Below, one piece after another: positions 34,020 through 42,350 of a stretch of DNA of 64,000 bases. The notes beneath the pieces are model-generated. The model did not search any database. It worked only from the letters and a program-made list of their open reading frames with translations, and had not been told where the DNA came from. The translations under genes and the position numbers were made by a program. The DNA is from Amanita rubescens (lineage: Eukaryota; Basidiomycota; Agaricomycetes; Agaricales; Amanitaceae), in NCBI GenBank assembly GCA_015039365.1, contig WION01000200.1, forward strand, positions 37,541 through 101,540. Reading direction: 5' to 3'. Position 1 is the first letter of the stretch; each line of letters opens with the position of its first letter.

Positions 34020-34560
34020 CCTCGGTTGCCGTCAATGCCAGGCTATGCAGGTGTGACACTAGCAGCTTCAGCGTGGTTGATGGGTGTAAAATGGACAACA
34101 ATGATTGATGGTACTAGTATCATTGTCAAGTCTTGTACTTACATATTGGTAGCGGCGTGTAGTATCTTTAGCATCCAGGAACCCAGCAGTGACAGACGGG
34201 ACGGTTACAATTATGGGGCATCCGAATTGATCGGGAGTTGCAATGGAGGCCTGACTCGTCACTCTAGCCTAAATTATGTACTTGTCGATTGTGGCCACCA
34301 CTTCGTGGTGGCATGGCCCTAGGCAGGGAGGGACTATAGGCCTCGTAACATTTTCATTTACTGCAATTTTTAGAATTGAACGCTATCTAATTACGCTATT
34401 CTCATGGCTGGGCAGCCGTAACCCCGTTGCCACCTTCTCCGCCCCCAACTTGTTATGGGGTTTGAGCACTTTTCGTACCTGAGCTGTCAAAAGCGCTACT
34501 AATATATGTACAAGACTCAGTACGATCACCGTTATCCATCTTACACCCATCACGCTGAGG
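34020..34560. promoter_or_regulatory. Divergent intergenic region of CFEM copies B and C
   Basis: About 540 bp between two divergent starts. The two halves are partly inverted copies of one another near the start codons (TTACACCCATCA words near 34080 and 34540), so the pair probably arose by inverted duplication. Promoter elements for both genes should lie here; no specific motif stands out. Confidence 0.45.
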
Positions 34561-35072
34561 ATGCTCTCCCTTGTCTATGTCTCGTTGATGCCAGTGGTTG
34601 CGCTTGTGGGGGCGCAGATGACAGACCCATCCAAGTGGCCAGGACTGGGCGATCAGAGGACCTGTGTACAGAACGTCTTTGAAGCTTCCTGTTGTGGATA
34701 TGGCAACTGCATACCTTGTGATGTGGGTTGTGACACTTGGAAGTGCACTTGCAACCAGTTCCCTGCAGCGATAGCTGCTGTTTCCTCTGTGGTTGGCTCC
34801 GCATGTACATCTCAAACGGACGTCGCATCAGCGACATCCATTTTGAATGGGTTTTGCGCGCAGTTGTTGGCAACCTCAAGCAACTTGCAGGCATCGCCTA
34901 CTACTGCACCACCTCATGGTATGATACCGTCCTCCGTATATGCTCAACAATGCTAACCATTGTAACAGGAACGCCTACCTCTAACGGTGCAGGCCGTGTC
35001 CAGACCATCGATACGCTATCCGATGTCCTATCTCTTAGTTTTGTATGTTTCTCCTTGGCTACTTATTTTTAG
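34561..35072 (+). CDS. Secreted CFEM-like protein with GPI-signal-like C-terminus (copy C)
   Basis: N-terminal signal MLSLVYVSLMPVVALVGAQ and cysteine module CVQNVFEASCCGYGNC, CDTWKCTCNQF, ACTSQ, GFCAQL, nearly identical to copy B. After an intron (about 34919-34970) the protein ends GTPTSNGAGRVQTID followed by LSDVLSLSFVCFSLATYF and a stop at 35070-35072. There is no cytoplasmic tail: a small-residue site (SNGA) plus a short hydrophobic end fits a GPI-anchor signal. Copies A and B instead have a Thr-rich linker, a helix and a basic tail. The anchor type has therefore changed between paralogues. Confidence 0.72.
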
Positions 35073-36119
35073 GCTAGAGCGCTCTTGTACTTGTATCCGT
35101 AGTATTGCTGCCTTGTATATTTCCGAATATAGGGACTTGGGCAAGATCTGTCGTAATCATGGGCGAAATGGAATAGAGGATCTGTCAGAACTAGTCAGGC
35201 AAGCATGTTTGAGTCACTGAAAACTCACCATGTCTTTCAATAGTAATTCTACAACGAGCCCTTGATTTTTATCCGCTGCAAATTTGAGTGCTCCCATCGT
35301 AAGCGGTGAAGAACCACTACAAGGTACCATGAGTAAGTGCACCAATGAAGGATTAGGATTTTCGCTTCCTGCAAAAGTACCGAGAGCTATATACGATGAG
35401 AAGAGATGGCAACGAACGTTACGGTCAGAATTGTGAGCACTTGAACAGTATCTGGGGTGTGGCTTATTCGCTTCTATGATGCCACTCAATGTATTGCTGG
35501 GCTCAAACGGCACACCACTCACACACAGTGCATCTGGCCATTACAGTGAAAAATGAAGTAGCGGGTATATGAGCTTACCTTTCAGCTTGATTTAAATAAA
35601 ACCACCCTTTATCTAGGACGCTGTGGAAGCGCACCTTGGTGTAAGGAATTGGAACTTCAGTGAAGACCGCAACTGATATGGGTTGTTGATTTCATAGTGT
35701 TTGACGACGACGTCTTGATCCAACATGGTTTGCGCGTATATAGTAACGGCAGCGACGAGAGACTGGTAAGGGGTTTCTTGCACGTTTTGGTTGCAGCGTC
35801 CAGCGAGCCCTCGATGAGAGTAACCCTGAAATCAGGGTTGGTGTTTGGAGCCGAAACGAAGCAGCATTCACTAGGAGTCAAGTGAAGCCTTTGTAAACGC
35901 ATGAGATGCCAGGATGCGTGGTGCCACTATAGTAACAGAATGGTGTACAAACTACGCCACACAATTGGATCACGGTCTTCAAGTTCAACTCGGACCACCT
36001 GCCAGCCGTCCGAGGTGATTGCCAGCGATTCGATCATTGGTTGAAGTTGATTCCGAGTATTGCGCCTGGGAAGGCAGCTTCGTCTCGTCTGTATAAGAGT
36101 GATTTGCATTTGCACAGAT
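35073..36119. other. Unassigned region with weak coding signals
   Basis: A - strand frame at about 35522-35220 ends with TMGALKFAADKNQGLVVELLLK, weakly reminiscent of an ankyrin-type helix pair, but there is no second repeat. Another - strand frame at 35902-35657 has no motif. Several stops and no coherent gene model; probably decayed. Confidence 0.35.
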
Positions 36120-36195
36120 ATTGCGTAACTATACATTATGCGACTTTCCATTGCCAACGAGCTCCGACCCGAGTGCTACGAGCCCAACATTAATC
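36120..36195 (-). pseudogene. Fragment of an F-box gene 3' end
   Basis: On the - strand the sequence reads RWQWKVA followed by a stop and ATGTATAG, matching the last exon and flank of the F-box gene at 49565-49620 (SWQWKVA). It is a short stray duplicate. Confidence 0.6.
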
Positions 36196-36480
36196 ATAGT
36201 ATTAACGAAGAAAAAGATACTTACTGCTCTGCACCAGTCCACATACCCACGAACCGGATCGTCTACTCTCACAAGACAATTTGTGTCAAAGCCGACCGGT
36301 ACGCGAGGAAAAGTGGGATTATGCGGTATTTTCGAATCGCGCGTCGCCTCGGGCACGCCAATGGAAGTGGACAAGTCAAGGAAACTCAAAACAGTCGAAA
36401 GACCAGGAGGAGAGGGAGGCCAACCAGATCGGATTCGAATACGAGTACCAGCAGTTTATCGTCGCTTGTGATGAATCGTA
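36196..36480 (+). pseudogene. Fragment of a zinc-ribbon protein gene
   Basis: The + frame includes CVKADRYARKSGIMRYFRI and SDSNTSTSSLSSL, matching CVKADWNARKSGIMRCLQV and SDSSASMSSLSSL of the gene at 37281-38705. Cysteines are lost and the frame is interrupted. It is in the opposite orientation to the intact gene. Confidence 0.7.
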
Positions 36481-36499
36481 GCATCGATATCTCCTGGTA

Positions 36500-36704
36500 C
36501 CGCTATCGAAATGATAGCATTGTGCGCAGCATTGTTTCTATAATACGCAAACGCGCAAGTCTATAATATAAACGAATCGCTATCATATCATACTATTAGT
36601 AGCATTGTACGATAAATTGACTGGTAACATGTGCAAGAATACAGACGCATCAAACACACAACTGCAAGTCCAACAAGAACGAAAAAAAAAAAAAAAAAAC
36701 ACGA
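36500..36704 (+). repeat. Duplicated 3' tail of MFS paralogue 4
   Basis: ATAGCATTGTGCGCAGCATT, CAAGTCTATA.TATAAA.GAATCG and GTGCAAGAATACAGACGCAT match the end of MFS paralogue 4 (26838-27000). Only the last ~25 codons and the flank are present. A run of 18 A lies near 36683. Confidence 0.85.
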
Positions 36705-37253
36705 CTATGAAACGCCCACGACGCCCATACGAAACCTAACAACTGTCATTTGACCCGGAACGACGGAATGCGAATCGTCTGAAACGGTGATAATGTCCAA
36801 CTCTCCTTTAATATTTCTTCTGATTGCGTCTTCCGCATCCTTGTCCGCTGTCACCCCTCCCTCGGGCGCAAACAACGCCAACGGAATCGAATGTGCACAC
36901 GCGAACCTCATCGCAAACCCTTGTTTAAACGCCACGAGCGGATCGCGCTGGTTCTGAGGTTGTAACCTCAAACGGGACGAGCGTTCGAGTACGGTCCGGA
37001 CGTGGGAGATGTGCCGGAGGATGTTTGGTTTGTGCGTGGGGTGTGTGATGTCGGGGGTGGGAGAGACGGTGGAGAATTGGCCGGAGAAGGTGAAGAGGGC
37101 GGGTGCAGGTGCAGGTCCCACGGAATCAAAGGTTCGTGTGGGAGGGGAAGATTTTTGTCGTAGAGCGAGGGAGACTTGGTCCCTCAGAAACGCATACAGC
37201 AGCGTTCTAAAATGGACAGAGAGAGAATGAAGGGTGTGGTATTCTGGGTACAT
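36705..37253 (-). CDS. Hypothetical protein, 182 aa
   Basis: Open frame MYPEYHTLHSLSVHFRTLLY to MTVVRFRMGVVGVS. A Pro/Thr-rich segment lies around residues 40-75, followed by FKQGFAMRFACAHSIPLALF and ADKDAEDAIRRNIKGELD. No family recognised, no signal peptide or membrane helix. The same reading frame survives at both ends of the internally deleted copy at 26980-27190 (ending GRITVVRFCMGVVGVS), which gives some support for a coding role. It lies tail-to-tail with the MFS tail copy and just downstream of the zinc-ribbon gene, same strand. Confidence 0.45.
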   Translation of the reverse strand: MYPEYHTLHSLSVHFRTLLYAFLRDQVSLALRQKSSPPTRTFDSVGPAPAPALFTFSGQFSTVSPTPDITHPTHKPNILRHISHVRTVLERSSRLRLQPQNQRDPLVAFKQGFAMRFACAHSIPLALFAPEGGVTADKDAEDAIRRNIKGELDIITVSDDSHSVVPGQMTVVRFRMGVVGVS

Positions 37254-37280
37254 GGGAGGGACCTATTCATCATTTGTTTA

Positions 37281-38705
37281 TTAACAGGTTAATTGGACGT
37301 TGGGGATACGCACTTTGGGTTTGGTAGGAACGCTCGAGGTCTTGTCGCATGGCGTACAGGTACTACTAGCATCATCCTGCGTCTTTCTCCGCGCACGAAC
37401 CCGTTCGACGCGGTTCATCTCCCAAGCTTTTCTCTTTGTACACTGCACGCACAACGATCCTGATCCCGAGCTTTCCACCACGAGCACACCGCAATCCAAA
37501 CTCGCGCATCTCTTCCTCCCGGGCACCAAATCCCCTCCTGTAAACCCGTTCCACGATTCTTTTGCCTCGTTGCCACCGCGGATGGAAGAAAAGAACCGTC
37601 TACAACCAAGACACATGTTATGCTTGTACTCTTCCATAGGTGGGAGTATATGCGAGCACGGTCGTACCACGCAGAGTCTTGCGCCCGGAACCACGTCTAG
37701 TGTTTCTTCTTCTTTCATTTCCCCTCCCATCTCGTTCGTATCACCACCATCAACCCTCCTCCTCCTCAAAACAGCCAACTCCTCAACAAGCTCCCTCGTC
37801 CTCTGCCTCGCGCGCGCTCTACAAGGGACACACCGAACGCGGGTGTATTCCTTGTCTAGCTTTCGCGAACAACTTGGGTCGCAGCAGTATCGGAAAGATG
37901 TAGTGCTGTGGTAAAGGATTGAGCGGAATCGAAGGGTTAACTTTGGAGGTGGGCGTTTTGACGTGGTCATAGGTGCAGGTAGAAGAAGTGGAGGCACAGA
38001 GTCCTGGCTTCCGTCGATAGTGGTAGCGGGAGTATAGATGCTGCGCTCCTCATCACGGTCTTCGTCCTCATCCGAACTCGTCAAAGTCGAAAGAGACGAT
38101 AAGCTGCTCATGCTCGCACTTGAATCCGACCTCGATCGCCCTGGTTGTGGGCTTGGTCTTTCGACTGTTTCGGCTTGTCCGCCTCCATGCTCAATGCGAC
38201 GCGCGACTTGCAAACACCGCATAATCCCACTTTTCCTCGCGTTCCAATCCGCTTTGACACAAGACGGACAGTGTCGCGTGAGTGTAGACGATCCGGTTGG
38301 GATAATCCCCGCACAAGATGGTGTCGTGCACGGTTTGGGTGTAGTCGTAGTCGTAACTGCGGGTATGGCTGAATTCTCTGCCGCCGTGTTTGCGATGGGC
38401 GCGTTTGAAGGCAGAGAACGATTTGGAATAGGAAGAGGACGCGGGTTGCGCCATTTAAGGGTTAGAGGGGGGACGGAGTGGGGTCCTGAAACGGAAGGGA
38501 TTCTACATCTTGGACCTGGTTTGGGTCGTTTCTTGGCTATGATTGGTGGTGCGGGCGGATTGGTTGCAGAGATGATGGTGGGGTTGGTAGTGGGGGTAGT
38601 TGGGTGTGATGAAGAAGTAGGGATGGATACTGGTGGAATGGGTGTTGAGGAAGACGCGGCGTTGGGACCGCGACACTGGCCGTCGCGTCGAATTTCATCT
38701 GGCAA
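37281..38705 (-). CDS. Protein with four Cys4 zinc-ribbon-like modules
   Basis: Single-exon frame of 474 residues. A Pro/Thr/Ser-rich N-terminal third is followed by four similar modules of the form C-x3-4-C-x(n)-C-x2-C: CTTPSCAGIIPTG..CPSC (about residue 120), CCDPSCSRK..CVPC (about 275), CVVRPCSHI..CLGC (about 350) and CASLDCGVL..CVQC (about 410). Each is followed by a basic stretch (KADWNARKSG, RARARQR, RRFF, KRKAWEMNR). Between modules 1 and 2 lies an acidic serine-rich stretch (SSDEDEDRDEER). Likely a zinc-binding nuclear or nucleic-acid-binding protein; no known family name can be given. Start chosen at MPDEIRRDGQ; upstream is a plausible promoter. Confidence 0.65.
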   Translation of the reverse strand: MPDEIRRDGQCRGPNAASSSTPIPPVSIPTSSSHPTTPTTNPTIISATNPPAPPIIAKKRPKPGPRCRIPSVSGPHSVPPLTLKWRNPRPLPIPNRSLPSNAPIANTAAENSAIPAVTTTTTPKPCTTPSCAGIIPTGSSTLTRHCPSCVKADWNARKSGIMRCLQVARRIEHGGGQAETVERPSPQPGRSRSDSSASMSSLSSLSTLTSSDEDEDRDEERSIYTPATTIDGSQDSVPPLLLPAPMTTSKRPPPKLTLRFRSILYHSTTSFRYCCDPSCSRKLDKEYTRVRCVPCRARARQRTRELVEELAVLRRRRVDGGDTNEMGGEMKEEETLDVVPGARLCVVRPCSHILPPMEEYKHNMCLGCRRFFSSIRGGNEAKESWNGFTGGDLVPGRKRCASLDCGVLVVESSGSGSLCVQCTKRKAWEMNRVERVRARRKTQDDASSTCTPCDKTSSVPTKPKVRIPNVQLTC

Positions 38706-39362
38706 TGAAATAGATGGAAGAGGCGGTGGTGATGGGTAAACGAGGGGAAATGGATAAGGATACGGCCAAAGGTAACTTATCTGAAAAAGTTATGTGAGGT
38801 TAGATAATGAATTTTATGATAAATTCGCGTACTGAAGGGGGATAATGAATGATTTCTCCCCGCGAATTGTAGTGTTCCATATTCAAACTTGTCTGCTTGA
38901 GTAAAAAAAAGAAAATCGGGGAGTCACCGGGAAAAAAAAGTAAGCTAATATGATAAGGGTAAATTGTAGAGTAACCGGAACGTACTAGTGAGTCAGGTAC
39001 AGGGATGAATTGATCTTGAAGAATGCATGTTGTCGCCGTGAGTGGGAACTATAATTTGATTACGATTTTACTAACGATACTAAGATATAAATTTGACTTA
39101 CCTGGCGTGTAGCAGAGTCCGATGATGTTGGCTTCAAGTTCTCGCCTTGAAAACCCGTTGAAAAGCTCGAGATCGGAGCCATCAATAAGCTGGTCATCGT
39201 GTGAGGCAGCCATCAAGTCATGCTTACTAAGCATCCACCCTCGCTTGCTCTCACTTCCATCCAGTCATGGCAGACAAAGTCAGTTAGAATCAAATTTAAC
39301 CTAGTATTAGTAGACTCACATAACATAACTAGGGTCCCACTGTCAGCGCAAAGCAGCTTGCC
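38706..39362. other. Intergenic region between the zinc-ribbon and PIN-domain genes
   Basis: No gene recognised. AT-rich, with A-runs near 38900-38940. Short frames around 39049-39304 lack motifs and overlap on both strands. Confidence 0.55.
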
Positions 39363-40509
39363 ATGTCTCGCGCACTTGGAGCTGCCTTTCTGACTCATCA
39401 AGTTGAGCAGCTTGAAAAGAGCGTCAACGCTAGGGGAGGTCCCGGTTCAGCAAATTGGAGGGAAACTCAGCGAACTCTAATGCCACAGAAACGATTTCAG
39501 AACTCGCGGAGTCCGGCAATGTTGGCCAAGATGAAACCCCGCGATGTCCAGGATGACAATGATGCGAAAGAAGCGGATATCATCGTAGTCGACGCTAGCG
39601 TGCTGGTTCACGCCCTTTATCAAGTTAAACGGTGGTGCAAGGACGGGAGAGACCAAGTCCTTATTGTTCCTCTCGAAGGCGAGTCGTATACCAGCGTACT
39701 CCCGTGCGAAGCGTTGACGCACCCCAGCGCTTAACACCCTCGACCTTCTCAAGAAGGGAACAAGCTCTCTCGCCCAACGCGCCCGCGCTGCATCTCGTAT
39801 CTTGGAAGCCCAAGTGGGTACCAACCCCCGAGTAAGGGTTCAACGAGACGAAGCGTTCGTCTTCTGGGATAAGATCACCTTTACCACTAACGACACTGGT
39901 ACACCCCTCCCGTCACCGGAATGGGTCCGCAGAACCGTTTGTTGCGCCAAATGGGAAACCGAAAATCCTCTCATTGAACTCGGCACCGACGGTAGCCCCA
40001 AACCCACCCCACGTGTCGTCTTTGCAGTTTTATCTCCCTCTTCAGATGGTGACCAGGCTACCAACATGCCCGTCGTTCCGCTCCCTGCACCTTCCAACAA
40101 TCCCAACATCAACAAATTTGAACCTAGGTCGACCGGTACACTCGTCTCCTACTGGGCTTCCAAAGCCGGCGTCGAGATTCTCGAAATCGATGCAGCTGCG
40201 CCTGGTCACGGACGAGGCCCCGGCTCAGGAGAAGGAGATGAGGAAGAAACTGTTGGTCCCCGAACCGGACGAAGGGGACATTCTCATCATGGGCATGGCT
40301 ATCATGGACACGCCCGAGGAGGGAGGCGAAAGCCGTCCATTGGCTCTATAGGCGATAATGCCAGTTCCGGGATAACCATAACCGGGACGGGAGGGAACGG
40401 CCCAGGTCTCGTTGAGCGCCCGCCCGCCGTCATGGCGATGATGGAGATGGTCTCCCAGCCCAGTAAAGTCGTCCGAGTCTTGGCTCGCGGCGAGAAGTTG
40501 GATCCGTGA
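39363..40509 (+). CDS. PIN-domain nuclease-like protein
   Basis: Two exons (39363-39678 and 39728-40509) joined by an intron with a GC donor (GAAG|GCGAGT ... CCCCAG|CGCTT) give 365 residues. The N-terminus is MSRALGAAFLTHQVEQLEK. The PIN core starts at DIIVVDASVLVHALYQVKRW (first acidic residue in VVDAS) and continues VLIVPLEALNTLDLLKKGT, ARAASRILEAQVGTNPRVRV, DEAFVFWDKITF. The C-terminal half has a Gly/His-rich stretch (GHSHHGHGYHGHARGG) and ends SKVVRVLARGEKLDP. PIN domains are metal-dependent RNases of the EST1/SMG6 type; whether all acidic residues are kept cannot be settled by eye. Without the GC-AG intron the frame stops at 39734. Confidence 0.75.
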
Positions 40510-41153
40510 GGGTGTAAACTGTGATCGCGCCGCTTGGTAGATCGAGCTATTGAACTCAATCGTTGGATGGACTTTTGGAAGAGTGAGTGGGAACTGACTC
40601 GGATGACAAGGTACGAAATTCAGCTTCATATTTGCGGGATTTGACTTGACTGACGGACGGACTTGGAACAGATTATTGACAGCCTAGAGAAAACCACATC
40701 AGTTACGACGACTACATCTTTCATTTTCCATATCCTATGCCTTCGTTGCTCGCGTACCCAACATCGTCTCGATCAAAAGGGAGCGAGCCGAAGAACAAAT
40801 CTCAGCCAGCTATCCACTACCCAACTGAACCCTATTCCAGAGACTATAACTACATTCCCCCTTAGTATTACTCACCTTGGCGGTGAACTGGAAGGAGGAA
40901 TGCAATGAGAAAAGTTCTTTTTTTTCTTTCTTTACCATCTATATGAACATGTACTGGTTCTGCTTGATTCCATGTATGTACAGTATTGAATATATGATTT
41001 AAGACTTCTGAATAGGCATTTGCACCACGCAATCACCGTGATGTTCTCGTCATCATCCAAACTGAGCGCTGTACCTGAATGACGTAGACCAATTTTTATC
41101 CAGCTCTACCCTCACCGTTCTCGCCTCTGCTAGCAAGCGTCGGACTACTGACG
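40510..41153. other. Convergent 3' region
   Basis: 3' flank shared by the PIN-domain gene (+) and the gene at 41154-42108 (-). No gene seen. Confidence 0.55.
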
Positions 41154-42108
41154 TTATGCGCCCGTCAACTTCCAAACTTGGGAAAAAGGCAAGAACACAC
41201 CGTTCGCGAACCGGGACTGGGGCTCATTTCCCAAAACCTGGGAATACTGCGACCCAAACGTCGTCTCATAACAAGACCTGTTAATTGATGCGGGTTGATC
41301 AAAACCACCGATATGAACTGCCTGCTGCGCATTGAGCATGGTTTCTACTAGTCGAGCAGGGTACAGGGCTGGATCTTGCATAGCGCGAATTTGGCCCTTC
41401 TAATTCAGATGTGAATTTGCGTATCGAAATGAAGGAAGAGATGAACGGACGCGAATATACATGTCTCGTCAATCCTTTACATCCATCGAACCCTTCCGCC
41501 CAAACATTATTAAAATAGCGTCTCGGCGCTTCTATGCACTCCTTAAGCACATGGCTCACAAGTCATGAATTGAATGGACAGAAACTTACCGTCTGCCCAA
41601 CGGTGCTCACCCGCATATTAGTCGGTGTGAACGACTTTCTACACCAGTTCGTCGTTGCTATGGCGGTTGACATCTTCACATTCCCCTCCTCTACTGTTAC
41701 GATAGTTGTTTCTCCAATGTCGACAAGGGCAACTCTACCCCATGACCGAGAAAAAAGGCTCAGGGATAGAAATATCTTATGGCGTTTTAAGAGTAGAGGG
41801 CGGAAGAGTTGGATAGTTTGGGTATGGACGCCCATAACGGTTGCGCGGTGGTCATTACGGGCGTTTCGCTTGCGGCGTGTAACGGCAGCGCCAGTAGTTG
41901 TTGTTTCCTCGAGTACCGAGCTTGCTGACACCGGACCGACCCAACAACTAGTGTCCCGTTTTCGCTTCCGTTGCCATTTGGTGATATCCGCTTCAACCAC
42001 GACCAACCCCCCATCAGTAACGTTACAAATGAAACGCGGCCGTGGAAGGGATCTGTTTAGACGAGATGGTGCGGCGATGAGCATCGATAATGAATCTGAC
42101 GCCTTCAT
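41154..42108 (-). CDS. Hypothetical protein, possibly mitochondrial (three or more exons)
   Basis: Exon 1 (42108 to about 41590) starts MKASDSLSMLIAAPSRLNRS, arginine-rich and without acidic residues after position 5, which could be a mitochondrial presequence. It continues through a KRKRDTS basic patch to MSTAIATTNWCRKSF. A GT intron near 41588 leads to ECIEAPRRYFNNVWAEGFDG, and after another intron to IRAMQDPALYPARLVETMLNAQQ, GGFDQPASINRSCYETTFG and the end SQVWKLTGA. I do not recognise the family, but the C-terminal part has strong coding character. Splicing is inferred. The opposite-strand frame over exon 1 is also open but gives no sensible continuation. Confidence 0.5.
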
Positions 42109-42350
42109 GGCGTTCTAGATGTGCAGGACAGTGAAGTGACTGGGTGGATGGATAGTACGAAGAAATTTATCATGGCTTGTCAGATAAATAGGATCAAGAG
42201 GACGTACAAATGCAACAATGGCCGGTCAAGATTTCCAACTTATCATGATAACTTCGATGCTGTTGCGCTAAATGTTCATTGTCAGGATTCATACCACGCC
42301 ACCAGGAGAAAGATGTGCGCTGCTCACCACCATGCTCGTCGCCCGTTTCA

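Noticed and set aside
35214..35522. Ankyrin-repeat gene
   Set aside because: A single weak helix pair without a second repeat.
38038..38739. Long + strand frame antisense to the zinc-ribbon gene
   Set aside because: Low-complexity Gly/Val/Arg composition typical of an antisense shadow; the - strand has ordered Cys4 modules.
41534..42118. + strand frame over exon 1 of the 41154-42108 gene
   Set aside because: The - strand frame continues through good splice sites into two further exons with strong coding character; the + frame does not.
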